Shown here: piece by piece, positions 8,096 to 16,918 of the stretch
Position numbering within the stretch: the first letter of the stretch is position 1
Layout of the letters: every line of letters starts with the position of its first letter
Assembly: GCA_035622755.1 (NCBI GenBank)
Contig: DASPUU010000308.1
Location: 1 to 45,653 of the forward strand
DNA: 45,653 bases
Reading direction: 5' to 3'
From: JADGRA01 sp035622755
GTDB lineage: Bacteria > Myxococcota > Myxococcia > Myxococcales > Myxococcaceae
Notes under the pieces: model-generated
Seen by the model: only the letters and a program-made list of their open reading frames with translations
Databases searched by the model: none
What the model was told of the DNA's origin: nothing
Translations under genes and position numbers: made by a program

Positions 8096-10258
8096 CTTCG
8101 CCTCCTCGGCCGCCAGCGCGGCCCGGGTCGCGGCCAGCAGTGGCTCGGCCGATACCGGAGCGCCGGTGGCGTGGACCATCCAGAAGTCGGGGGTCACCCG
8201 GCCGAAGGAGGCCATGCGCTCGAACTCCGCCCCGCTCTTCGGCCCCTTCAGCTTGCCCTCGAGCTGGAAGGCGATGAGGTGACCGAGCGGGTAGTAGGGC
8301 AGGTAGAGGAAGGTGGAGATCATGTGGGAGTAGATGGCCAGCTGGGCCGAGTCCTTCCCGCCCAGGACCGGCGCGTAGTACCGGTTCCACAGCGCCCGCG
8401 CCTCCTCCAGCGTCGCCTGGCGGAGCTGGGCCGGCGTGGCGTCCGGATGAGCGTAGAGCCAGCGCCACACCGCGATGTCGAGCAGCGCCGGGCCACAGAT
8501 CTCGTAGGTGGCCCAGAAGTCGTTCAGGACGCGGAGCCGCTGCGCCTCGGCGTCCGGTGCCCCCAGCCCGAGCAGCTCGAGGTCGCGGTTCTGGAAGGTG
8601 AAGGCCAGCGCCTCGGTGAAGGCGTTGCCCGGAACGCCCTGCAGCAGCGTGCTGTCCACCTCGTAGAGCGAGAAGACCTGCTCCACGTTGTGGCCCATCT
8701 CGTGGACCGCGATGTTGTAGCCCTTGTAGTCCATGCCCCCCGGTGAGATGCGGGTGCGCAGGTGCGGGAAGTCGCCCCGCCGCTGGGCCGGGAGCGCGTG
8801 GCCCGAGCCCCGGGCCGGATCGACCACGATGCGCGCGTCCAGCCAGGCCGCCTTTTCCGAAGTGAATCCCAGACCGCGGAGGAGCCGCGGGAGGTCCCTC
8901 TTGTAGGCCGCCGCGTCCGGGTAGCGCTTGCGCGTCATCGCGTCGAGCTGCGACTCGGGATGCTTGGTGCGCTGGAGAAAGCCGGCATACCAGATGTCCT
9001 GCGGCTCGAGCTTCCGCCCGAGGCGGGCCTCGATGAGCGCCGCGACCCGGGGCACGAGCGGCGAGGAGACGACCTGCTCGAGGAGGGCGATGACCCGCGC
9101 TTCCGAGATCTCGGTGTCGAGCTGGAACCGGCGGTCGAGCTCGGTGGGGGCGAAGGGGGAGTCCTGGTCCGTCTGCCGCGCCGCCCGAAAGGTCTCGAGG
9201 AGCACGGCGTAGCGGGTGTCCGGCTCTCGCTCGGGGCTGGCCACCGCCGGGCGGACGCCGCCGCCGGTCTGCGAGGCGGGCCGCTCCTCCACCTCGGCCG
9301 CCGGCGCGAGCACCACCGTGTTCGCCACCGGGTCCCAGTCCAGCCGCGGGTCGTCGATCACCGCCCTCGGGATCTCCTGCGTGACGATGCGGTTGATGGC
9401 CGCGATCATTAGCCGCTGGCGGACGAGGCCGGCGGCGCCCTCGGCGTAGTCGGCCTTGATCTGGTCGCGCAGGTTCCAGTGGCTGAGCAGGCGCTTCCCC
9501 TTCGGGTAGGGGCGCTCGCCGCCGGGGCCGACGAGGTGGTGCACCCAGAGGTTGTAGCCGGCGATGTAGGCCTCGGCCCTGGCCGACGCGGCGGCGCGTG
9601 CTGCCTGGGCGGCGCCGGAGGGACGGAGGACGAAGCGCTCGGCGAGGCGGGCCTCCGCCCACTGCCGCCGGGTCCAGCCCGGTCCAATGGCCACCATCTC
9701 CTCGAGCGTCGGCAGGGGCCAGTTGAGGAGAGCGACGAAGGCGATCCTCGAGGCGAAGAGGTCCTCCGGGAGATGCGCTCCGGGGTCGGTCGCCGCCAGG
9801 AGACCGTCCACGGGGAGCTCGGGACCGAGCTCCAGCTCGGCGCCGCTGCGCCAGTCCCTGGCGATCTCCAGGAGATGGCCGTCGACCTGCTCGAGCGCCT
9901 CCTCGAGGCGCTTGAAGGTCCGGTCGAGCATGGCCGGATCGGCGATGAACTGGCTGGCGACGAAGTCGGCCAGCGCCTTGTCATCGCCGTCGCCGTCGGG
10001 GCCGAGCCGCCAGAAGGCGAGCACCTGCCGGACGCCCTGCCGGGCGCGCGCGCGCTGGCCCTCCCCGTACTTGACCACCAGTGCCTCGACGAGCGGCGCG
10101 GCGAGCACCGCGGCGGGCGGGGGATGCAGGGCGATGCCTGCGTCCGGCGAGGTCCCTGCCACCCCGGGTCCGGGCAGGAGCCCGAGCAGGAGCGCCCCGA
10201 GGAGGGCGCGCCGCAGACCGAGGGGCAGCCGCAGCGAATCGTGAACGCGGGGAAGCAC
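8078..10258 (-). CDS. exported HExxH zinc metallopeptidase, M3-like clan MA
   Basis: A protein of about 726 residues with an N-terminal signal or anchor (RRALLGALLLGLLPGPGVAG) and a zinc-peptidase active site late in the chain: HEMGH at about 519-523, with a glutamate about 30 residues after the first histidine (NAFTEALAF) as probable third ligand. This HExxH plus distant Glu layout, together with YLPYYPLGHLIAF near the C-terminus, resembles the mainly helical M3/M2/M32 gluzincins. I cannot assign it to a named family. The start at GTG 10258 has GAGG at good spacing; another in-frame GTG at 10267 is possible and adds three residues. Predicted to act in the periplasm. It is an isolated gene, divergent from the thioredoxin-fusion gene. 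Confidence 0.85.
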   Translation of the reverse strand: MLPRVHDSLRLPLGLRRALLGALLLGLLPGPGVAGTSPDAGIALHPPPAAVLAAPLVEALVVKYGEGQRARARQGVRQVLAFWRLGPDGDGDDKALADFVASQFIADPAMLDRTFKRLEEALEQVDGHLLEIARDWRSGAELELGPELPVDGLLAATDPGAHLPEDLFASRIAFVALLNWPLPTLEEMVAIGPGWTRRQWAEARLAERFVLRPSGAAQAARAAASARAEAYIAGYNLWVHHLVGPGGERPYPKGKRLLSHWNLRDQIKADYAEGAAGLVRQRLMIAAINRIVTQEIPRAVIDDPRLDWDPVANTVVLAPAAEVEERPASQTGGGVRPAVASPEREPDTRYAVLLETFRAARQTDQDSPFAPTELDRRFQLDTEISEARVIALLEQVVSSPLVPRVAALIEARLGRKLEPQDIWYAGFLQRTKHPESQLDAMTRKRYPDAAAYKRDLPRLLRGLGFTSEKAAWLDARIVVDPARGSGHALPAQRRGDFPHLRTRISPGGMDYKGYNIAVHEMGHNVEQVFSLYEVDSTLLQGVPGNAFTEALAFTFQNRDLELLGLGAPDAEAQRLRVLNDFWATYEICGPALLDIAVWRWLYAHPDATPAQLRQATLEEARALWNRYYAPVLGGKDSAQLAIYSHMISTFLYLPYYPLGHLIAFQLEGKLKGPKSGAEFERMASFGRVTPDFWMVHATGAPVSAEPLLAATRAALAAEEAKRSAAR

Positions 10259-10326
10259 CGTTTGCACCTCGGGAAGGGCGAGGAGGGGGGGTTACCACAT
10301 CCGGGGACAGGCGTCGGAACCGGGCG

Positions 10327-10355
10327 TTGCCTTCGGGAGGCAGGCTCGCTATCGA
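10327..10355 (+). promoter_or_regulatory. putative promoter of the thioredoxin-fusion gene
   Basis: TTGCCT (10327-10332), a 17-base spacer and TATCGA (10350-10355) resemble a weak sigma-70 promoter. A start near 10362 would leave a leader of about 14 bases holding the GAGGAG ribosome binding site. Both hexamers deviate from consensus, so confidence is limited. Confidence 0.35.
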
Positions 10356-10375
10356 GGCGCCCGAGGAGCCACGCC

Positions 10376-11179
10376 ATGTCCAAGACCCCGTCCACGATGG
10401 TTGCGCTCGACACCCCGGCACCGCCCTTCGCGCTGCCCGAGGTCCGGACGGGGAAGACCGTCCGCCTCGACGACTTCGCCGGCAAGCGCGCGGTGCTGGT
10501 GATGTTCATCTGCCGCCACTGCCCCTACGTGAAGCACGTCCAGGCCGAGCTGGCGCGCCTCGGGCGAGACCTGGAGGGCAAGGACGTCGGCGTGGTGGCC
10601 ATCTCGGCCAACGATGCGAACAGCTACCCGGACGACGCGCCGGCCAGCCTGGCGGAGCAAGCGCGCCAGCTGGGCTTCGTCTTTCCCTATCTCCACGATG
10701 AAAGTCAGGCCATCGCCCGCGCTTACGACGCGGCCTGCACGCCGGACTTCTTTCTCTATCGGCGGGAGGTGGGCGGTCTGCGGCTCGCCTACCGCGGGCA
10801 GCTCGACGACAGCCGCCCGGACAGCGGAAAGCCGGTGACCGGCAAGGACCTGCGCCGGGCCATCGACGCCGTGCTCGCCGGCCAGCCGGTGGCCGAGCCC
10901 CAGCTCCCGAGCCTCGGATGCAACATCAAGTGGAAGGCGACGCCGAAGAAGGAGGAAGCCCGCTGGTGCGAGCGCTGCAGCACGCCCATCCCCCCGGAAC
11001 GGGTGAAGGCCTTGCCCGGCACCGTGCTCTGCTTCGGCTGCAGCGAGGAGGTGGGCGGGGATTTCGTCTACACCGCCAAGCAGGAGAACCACGGGAAGGC
11101 GGGCAGCCTCAAGCTCAACTACGGCGGCGTGACCATCTCGAAGAAGCGGCGCGTGATCCGGAAGAAGGACCCGTCGTAG
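10376..11179 (+). CDS. thioredoxin-like peroxiredoxin-type protein fused to a DksA/TraR zinc finger
   Basis: A 267-residue cytoplasmic protein with two parts. Residues 1 to about 190 form a thioredoxin-fold redoxin of the AhpC/TSA type. It has the active-site motif C46-R-H-C49 in FICRHCPYVKHV, and GCNIKWK at about 181-187, the usual end of this family. Residues 198-222 form a DksA/TraR-type C4 finger: C198-ER-C201, then TPIPPERVKALPGT, then C219-FG-C222. A lysine-rich tail (KKRRVIRKK) follows. DksA fingers bind zinc and sit near RNA polymerase, although here there is no DksA coiled coil. The start is set by GAGGAG 8 bases before the ATG; longer upstream frames are antisense. The fusion suggests a redox enzyme with a nucleic-acid or polymerase contact, but function is inference. 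Confidence 0.88.
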   Translation: MSKTPSTMVALDTPAPPFALPEVRTGKTVRLDDFAGKRAVLVMFICRHCPYVKHVQAELARLGRDLEGKDVGVVAISANDANSYPDDAPASLAEQARQLGFVFPYLHDESQAIARAYDAACTPDFFLYRREVGGLRLAYRGQLDDSRPDSGKPVTGKDLRRAIDAVLAGQPVAEPQLPSLGCNIKWKATPKKEEARWCERCSTPIPPERVKALPGTVLCFGCSEEVGGDFVYTAKQENHGKAGSLKLNYGGVTISKKRRVIRKKDPS

Positions 11180-11193
11180 GACGTGCGACAAGC

Positions 11194-11214
11194 CACGCCG
11201 GATGAGACGGCGTG
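11194..11214. terminator. short hairpin between convergent genes
   Basis: CACGCCG (11194-11200) pairs with CGGCGTG (11208-11214) across a 7-base loop, inside the 42-base gap between the convergent thioredoxin-fusion gene and ridA. No T tract. A modest candidate for a shared terminator. Confidence 0.35.
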
Positions 11215-11221
11215 AGCCGGA

Positions 11222-11620
11222 TCACCCGGCCGGCTCGCCGACCACCGCATCCGCCTCGATCTCCACCAGCATGCGGGGGTCGATGAGGGCGCGCACTTCC
11301 ACCATCGAGGTCGCTGGACGGATCTCGCCGAAGACCTCGCCGTGCACGCGGCCCACCGCGTCGCCGTCGCGGGTGATGTTCACCACGTACATCCGGGTCC
11401 GCACCACGTCGCCCAGGGTGGCTCCCGCCTCTCCCAGCGCGCGCTCGATGTTCCGCAGCGTCTGACGTGCCTGGGCGGCGGCGTCCCCTTCGAGGAAGCC
11501 GCCTCCGGGCAGGGTGGCGGTGGTGCCGCTGACGTGGATGTTCCGGCCGACGCGCACCGCCCGGGCATAGCCGTAGAGCGGCTCCCAGGGGGTCCCGGAG
11601 ACGATCCGCGTCCGGCTCAT
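11222..11620 (-). CDS. RidA/YjgF family deaminase
   Basis: A 132-residue member of the RidA (YjgF/YER057c/UK114) family, which hydrolyses reactive enamine or imine intermediates to keto products and ammonia. The pattern RNIHVSGTTATLPGGGF, the QTLRNIERALGEAGATLGDVVRTRMYV segment carrying the substrate-binding arginine, and the VEIEADAVVG C-terminus are typical; length is normal. Its ATG overlaps the TGA of the upstream acyl-CoA dehydrogenase gene (ATGA). It is the last gene of the C4-CoA operon. Whether it protects this pathway or acts on an amino-acid-derived product is not evident. Confidence 0.9.
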   Translation of the reverse strand: MSRTRIVSGTPWEPLYGYARAVRVGRNIHVSGTTATLPGGGFLEGDAAAQARQTLRNIERALGEAGATLGDVVRTRMYVVNITRDGDAVGRVHGEVFGEIRPATSMVEVRALIDPRMLVEIEADAVVGEPAG

Positions 11621-12762
11621 GTCGTTCCTCGCAGGAGCTCCCGGGCGATGACCAGCCGCTGGATCTCGCTCGTCCCCTCGTAGATGGTCTGGACCCGGGC
11701 ATCGCGGAGGTAGCGCTCCACGGGAAACTCGTCCAGGTAGCCGTAGCCGCCGTGGATCTGCACCGCCCGATCGCAGACGCGGTTGGACATCTCGCTGGCG
11801 AGGAGCTTGGCCATCGACGCCTCCCGGGTGAAGGGACGGCGCTGCTCCTTGAGCCAGGCGACGCGCAGGGTGAGGGACTCGGCGGCGGCGAGCTCGGTGG
11901 CCATGTTGGCAATCATGAAGCGGATGGCCTGGAACTCGGCCAGGGTCCGGCCGAAGGCGCGCCGCTCGCGGGCATAGCGCACCGACGCCTCGAGCGCCGC
12001 CCGGGCCACGCCGCAGGCTTGCGAGGCGATGCCGATGCGGCCGCCGTCGAGGGCCATCATCGCCAGCCGGAAGCCGTCTCCCTCCCGGCCGAGGAGCGAC
12101 GTGGCCGGCAGGGCGCAGTCCTCGAACACGAGCGGGACGGTGTTCGAGCCCCGGATCCCGAGCTTGTCCTCCGGCTTACCGACGTGAAGGCCCGGTGCGC
12201 CCCCCTCGACGATGAAGGCGGAGAGCCCCCTGCTCCCCTCCCCTCCGGTTCGCGCCCAGACGACGATCACTCCGGCATGGGCCCCGGAGGTGATCCACTG
12301 CTTGGCTCCGTTGAGCACCCACGAGTCCCCGCGGCGCGCCGCGCTCGCGCTCAGCCCGGCCGGGTCGCTCCCGCACTGGGGCTCGGAGAGCGCGAAGGCG
12401 CCCGCCACCGCCTCCCCGGAGACGAGGCGGGAGACGTGCACCCTCTTCTGGTCCTCGGTGCCGAAGGCGCAGATCAGCTCGGCGCACATGTTGGTCACCG
12501 ACATGGCAACGGCGGTCGAGGCGCAGGCCGCCGCCACCTCCATCATCGCCAGCGCGTAGGCGACGGCCCCGGCCTCGGCGCCGCCCAGCGCGGCCGGGAC
12601 GTTGACTCCCATCAACCCGAGGCTGGCCATCTCGCGCAACAGATCCGCGGGGAAGGTCTCGTGTCGGTCCCGGTCGCGGGCGCCGGGCGCCACCCGCTCC
12701 CGGGCGAAGGTCCCGGCCGTGTCGCGGATGAGCGTCTGGGCCTCGTTCAGCGCCAGGTCCAT
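11617..12762 (-). CDS. acyl-CoA dehydrogenase (second copy)
   Basis: A 381-residue FAD enzyme that oxidises the alpha-beta bond of an acyl-CoA. The catalytic base is E362 in IYEGTSEIQR. Flavin and substrate segments AFALSEPQCGSDPAG and LNGAKQWITSG are intact, as is QIHGGYGYLDEFPVERYLRDAR, the typical C-terminal region. It differs clearly from the first copy (13219-14361), for example GGYGYLDEFP against GGQGYSKEFD, so the two may differ in chain length or branched-chain preference. No etfAB genes are in this window, so electron transfer partners must be encoded elsewhere. It lies 9 bases after the TonB-C gene and overlaps ridA. Confidence 0.92.
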   Translation of the reverse strand: MDLALNEAQTLIRDTAGTFARERVAPGARDRDRHETFPADLLREMASLGLMGVNVPAALGGAEAGAVAYALAMMEVAAACASTAVAMSVTNMCAELICAFGTEDQKRVHVSRLVSGEAVAGAFALSEPQCGSDPAGLSASAARRGDSWVLNGAKQWITSGAHAGVIVVWARTGGEGSRGLSAFIVEGGAPGLHVGKPEDKLGIRGSNTVPLVFEDCALPATSLLGREGDGFRLAMMALDGGRIGIASQACGVARAALEASVRYARERRAFGRTLAEFQAIRFMIANMATELAAAESLTLRVAWLKEQRRPFTREASMAKLLASEMSNRVCDRAVQIHGGYGYLDEFPVERYLRDARVQTIYEGTSEIQRLVIARELLRGTT

Positions 12763-12771
12763 GGCCCCGCC

Positions 12772-13209
12772 CTACTCCACCGCCTGGAGGTTGAAGGGGT
12801 ACTCGACCGGATGGTCCTTCTTGTCCGGAGGCCTGGGGAAGATCATCCGCTGCAGGACCCCCACCACGCAGGCATCGAGGTCCTTGTCCTTGAGGGTGGT
12901 GCCCTTCTTTAGGATTTGGGGGCTCTTCACCGTACCGGCCGGCGTGATCGAGAACCGGGTCGACAGCTTCCCCTGGATCTTCTCCTTCCGGGCGGCGAGC
13001 GTCCTCTCGTAGCACTCCTGGATCTCCGGCTGGTGCGCGCGCACGACCTGGGTGATCGAGTCCGGGGTGAAGGGCAGCGCGTTGACGTCAGGCAGCACCA
13101 CACCGGCGTCGCGCGCCGCGACAGCGGTGGCGTCGGGTGGAGGCGCGAGCGGGGTGCCCCCGTCCACCGCCGTGAGGGTGAGGACGAGGAGCGAGAGAGC
13201 CGTGGTCAT
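12772..13209 (-). CDS. AgmX/PglI-type TonB-like C-terminal domain protein, exported
   Basis: A 145-residue protein with a short hydrophobic signal-like N-terminus (LSLLVLTLTAVDGG), a brief linker and a C-terminal domain of the kind found in myxobacterial AgmX/PglI and TonB-like proteins. Recognisable segments are VVRAHQPEIQECYERTL, KLSTRFSITPAGTVKSPQI and DLDACVVGVLQRMIFPRP, with two conserved cysteines. In the family this domain transmits force or binds partners in the periplasm in gliding or transport complexes. It is odd here: it sits between two acyl-CoA dehydrogenase genes with gaps of 9 bases on each side, so it must be co-transcribed with a cytoplasmic pathway. No proline-rich spanning region is present, so it would be a free periplasmic domain or lipid-independent anchor. 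Confidence 0.8.
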   Translation of the reverse strand: MTTALSLLVLTLTAVDGGTPLAPPPDATAVAARDAGVVLPDVNALPFTPDSITQVVRAHQPEIQECYERTLAARKEKIQGKLSTRFSITPAGTVKSPQILKKGTTLKDKDLDACVVGVLQRMIFPRPPDKKDHPVEYPFNLQAVE

Positions 13210-13218
13210 GGGCGCGCG

Positions 13219-14361
<1,143 letters not shown>

Positions 14362-14362
14362 C

Positions 14363-15145
14363 TCACACCCCCCGGAAGGCGGCCGGGCGCTTCTCCAGGA
14401 ACGCGGACATCCCCTCCCGGCGATCGGCGGACGGGAACAGCCCGGCGAAGGCGTCGCGCTCGAGCTCGTTGGCCTCGGCGAGCGGGCGGTCCGCCCCGTC
14501 GACGATGACCCGCTTGGCGCGAGCCACCGCCAGCGGACCCTTCTTGGTGATGCGGGCGATGACCGCCCGGCAGTGATCGAGCAGCTGGGCGGCCGGGACC
14601 ACCTCCAGCGCCAGGCCGATCTGCTTCGCCCGGGCGGCGTCGATCATGTCCCCGGTGAAGATCAGCTCCTTGGCGCGGGCACGCCCCACCAGCCGGGTGA
14701 GCCGCTGGGTGCCTCCGAAGCCGGGGATGACGCCCAGCGAGACCTCGGGGAGCCCGAAGCGCGCATTCTCCGCCGCGTAGATCAGGTCGCAGGCCAGCGC
14801 CAGCTCGCAGCCTCCGCCGAGCGCGAAGCCGTTGACCGCCGCCAGGGTCGGGCAGGGCAGCCGCTCCAGGGCGTCGAAGACCCGGTGCCCGCGCGCGCCG
14901 AAGGCGAGCGCCTGCTCGGTGGTGAGGTTCATCATCTCCGCGATGTCCGCCCCGGCCACGAAGGCCTTCTCTCCGGCTCCGGTGACGATCAGCCCGCGCA
15001 GCTCGGGTCTCGCCGCCACGCGGGTGAGCGCATCCTCGAGCTGATCGAGGGTGGCGGTGTTGAGAGCGTTGAGCGCCTTGGGCCGGTCCACGGTGATCAG
15101 GGCGGTGGTTCCCTCGATGGTGAGGCGGATGCTCTCGTCGGGCAT
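14363..15145 (-). CDS. enoyl-CoA hydratase (crotonase family)
   Basis: A 260-residue crotonase-fold enzyme that adds water to crotonyl-CoA to give 3-hydroxybutyryl-CoA, or the reverse. Both catalytic glutamates are present: E114 in GGGCELALACD and E134 in GLPEVSLGVIPG. The oxyanion-hole segment AFVAGADIAEM is intact and the length is standard. It lies 13 bases after the hbd gene and one base before the acyl-CoA dehydrogenase gene, so it belongs to a crotonyl-CoA module. The crotonase family is broad, but the neighbours make a C4 substrate likely. Confidence 0.93.
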   Translation of the reverse strand: MPDESIRLTIEGTTALITVDRPKALNALNTATLDQLEDALTRVAARPELRGLIVTGAGEKAFVAGADIAEMMNLTTEQALAFGARGHRVFDALERLPCPTLAAVNGFALGGGCELALACDLIYAAENARFGLPEVSLGVIPGFGGTQRLTRLVGRARAKELIFTGDMIDAARAKQIGLALEVVPAAQLLDHCRAVIARITKKGPLAVARAKRVIVDGADRPLAEANELERDAFAGLFPSADRREGMSAFLEKRPAAFRGV

Positions 15146-15158
15146 GGGCTGGCGCTCC

Positions 15159-16007
15159 TCAGTAGGTGTGGAAGCCGCGGCCGGTCTTCCGGCCCAGCCA
15201 TCCCGCGTCCACGTACTGGCGGAGGAGCGGACAGGGCCGGTACTTGGGGTCTCCCAGCCCCCGGTGCATGACCTCGGCGATGAAGAGCACCGTGTCCAGA
15301 CCGATGAAGTCGGCGAGCTGGAGCGGGCCCATGGGTTGGTTGGTGCCGAGCTTCATCGCCGTGTCGATGTCCTCGGGCGACCCGAGCCCCTCCATCAGCG
15401 CGTAGGCGGCCTCGTTGAGCATGGGGAGGAGGATCCGGTTGACGATGAAGCCGGGATAGTCGCGGCTGGTGACGCATGTCTTGCCCATCGCCTCCGCCAG
15501 CGCGCGCGTCCGGCGGTAGGTCTCCTCGGAGGTCGCCGCGCCGCGGATGATCTCCACCAGCTGCATGACCGGCACCGGGTTCATGAAGTGCATCCCGATC
15601 ACCGCCTCCGGCCGGCGGGTGGAGGCGCCCACCCGGGTGATGGGGATGGAGGAGGTGTTGGTGGCCAGGACCCCGCCCGGACGGACCACCGCGTCCAGGT
15701 CCTGGAAGATGCGCCGCTTGAGCTCCTCGTTCTCGGTCACCGCCTCGATGGCCACGTCCACGTCGCGCACCTCCCGGATCTGGGTGTGGGTAGTGACGCG
15801 GCCGAGCAGCGTCGCTTCCGCCGCGGCATCGAGCTTCCCCTTCTCGCGGAGCTTGCCCAGCCCGGCGCGGACCCGGCCCGTTCCCTTCTCCACCGCCTCC
15901 GCCGAGATGTCCACCAGGGTCACCCGGGCCCCGGCCACCAGGGCGACCTGGGCGATGCCCGCTCCCATCTGACCCGCGCCCACCACCAGGACGTGCTCGT
16001 TCGCCAT
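15159..16007 (-). CDS. hbd: 3-hydroxybutyryl-CoA dehydrogenase
   Basis: A 282-residue NAD(P)-dependent dehydrogenase that interconverts acetoacetyl-CoA and 3-hydroxybutyryl-CoA. The Rossmann motif VVGAGQMGAGIA is at the N-terminus. The catalytic region has NTSSIPIT and H140 in IGMHFMNPVPVM, followed by DYPGFIVNRIL. Length and motifs match stand-alone Hbd/PaaH rather than FadB. The ATG at 16007 has GAGGT upstream. It is the first gene of the operon hbd, crt, acyl-CoA dehydrogenase, TonB-C protein, acyl-CoA dehydrogenase, ridA. Acetoacetyl-CoA links it with the thiolase at 3.5-4.7 kb. Confidence 0.94.
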   Translation of the reverse strand: MANEHVLVVGAGQMGAGIAQVALVAGARVTLVDISAEAVEKGTGRVRAGLGKLREKGKLDAAAEATLLGRVTTHTQIREVRDVDVAIEAVTENEELKRRIFQDLDAVVRPGGVLATNTSSIPITRVGASTRRPEAVIGMHFMNPVPVMQLVEIIRGAATSEETYRRTRALAEAMGKTCVTSRDYPGFIVNRILLPMLNEAAYALMEGLGSPEDIDTAMKLGTNQPMGPLQLADFIGLDTVLFIAEVMHRGLGDPKYRPCPLLRQYVDAGWLGRKTGRGFHTY

Positions 16008-16059
16008 CGCCGTCGACCTCGTCGTGTCTGGGGTTGTCGCCTCCGTGGCGGCCGCGCGC

Positions 16060-16089
16060 CTCTTACGCCCCGGGGCGCTCCGGGGTCAA
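16060..16089 (-). promoter_or_regulatory. putative sigma-70 promoter of the hbd operon
   Basis: On the minus strand TTGACC (16089-16084), an 18-base spacer and TAAGAG (16065-16060) resemble a promoter about 55 bases ahead of hbd. The -35 box overlaps the stop codon of the gene upstream. The same TTGACC -35 is seen before the thiolase gene and rpsA. Confidence 0.4.
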
Positions 16090-16448
16090 CGTGGAGAAGT
16101 GGCGATGTGGACCGTCTCCTCGCGGACCTCGACCGTGCGGGTGTCCCCGGCCGTGCCCCCGTCGGCCAGGGCGAGGAAGAGGAGCGCGCGGTAGTCGCCG
16201 CTCCGGAGCTGGAGATGCTGCACCAGGCCACCCCGGGGAGGGCTCGGCCACTCCGCCCTGGCCACCAGCGCCGGTCCCTGCCAGAGCTGAACCTCGGCGC
16301 GCGTCACGGCCAGGTCCGGGGGAACGTCCCAGACCAGGGTGCGCGGCTGCGGAAACAGCCCGCTGCGCCAGAGGAGCATGCCGGCGCCGACGAGGAGCAG
16401 GAGAGGCAGGCGGCGGAGGAACGGATGGCGCAGCGGCCCGTCTGTCAT
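16086..16448 (-). CDS. membrane-anchored protein, unknown function
   Basis: A 120-residue protein with one N-terminal membrane helix (LRRLPLLLLVGAGMLLW) and a periplasmic beta-rich domain of about 90 residues (VWDVPPDLAVTRAEVQLW to TRTVEVREETVHI). The layout looks like an immunoglobulin-like or carboxypeptidase-regulatory type beta sandwich, but no family is recognised. Its ATG overlaps the TGA of the preceding gene (ATGA, 16445-16448), so the two are translationally coupled. The longer frame upstream is out of phase with real genes. Possibly a partner of the 144-residue protein. Confidence 0.65.
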   Translation of the reverse strand: MTDGPLRHPFLRRLPLLLLVGAGMLLWRSGLFPQPRTLVWDVPPDLAVTRAEVQLWQGPALVARAEWPSPPRGGLVQHLQLRSGDYRALLFLALADGGTAGDTRTVEVREETVHIATSPR

Positions 16449-16879
16449 CCGGGGGGCTTGGCCTTGCGGGCGCGCGACATCCGGAGCCGGGTGACCTTGA
16501 CCCCCGGGCGCCCGCGGCCCGGCTTGTCCTCCGGCACGAGCCGGATGCGGGCCTTCACCTCCACGCTCATGCCGGAGAGCATCTGGGCCAGCTCGCCCTT
16601 GAGCGCCTCGGAGCGCAGGAAGCGGCGAAGCTCGTCCACCAGCACCCGGGTCACCTCGGCCTTGGTCCGATCCGCCTGGGCGAGGAGCCCGGCCAGCGCT
16701 TCCTTCGGGAGACGGAGCTGGGCGGCGGTGCGCCGGAGCCCCTCCTCGGTCATGAACAGCGCCCCCAGGCCGGCGAAGGCGGCCTTGCGCATCAGCTCCG
16801 GAACGACCCCGAAGAGCGGGGCGTTGGGCGGCTCCTCGGCGACCGGGTCGTCGAGGTCGAGGGGGTCTTCGGGTCTCAC
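16445..16879 (-). CDS. conserved-looking helical protein, unknown function
   Basis: A 144-residue protein, acidic at the N-terminus and basic at the C-terminus (RLRMSRARKAKPPG). The centre is helical: MRKAAFAGLGALFMTEEGLR followed by LPKEALAGLLAQADRTKAEV and VLVDELRRFLRSEALKGEL. The RKAAFAGLGAL opening and helical middle faintly recall phasin-like or granule-associated proteins, but this is a weak resemblance only. A beta segment VEVKARIRLVPED precedes the basic tail. It ends in the start codon of the membrane-anchored protein and lies about 40 bases downstream of mrp. Confidence 0.7.
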   Translation of the reverse strand: MRPEDPLDLDDPVAEEPPNAPLFGVVPELMRKAAFAGLGALFMTEEGLRRTAAQLRLPKEALAGLLAQADRTKAEVTRVLVDELRRFLRSEALKGELAQMLSGMSVEVKARIRLVPEDKPGRGRPGVKVTRLRMSRARKAKPPG

Positions 16880-16918
16880 GTCCGACGCTCCGTCCTAGCC
16901 TAGCAAAGGCCGGAGCGC

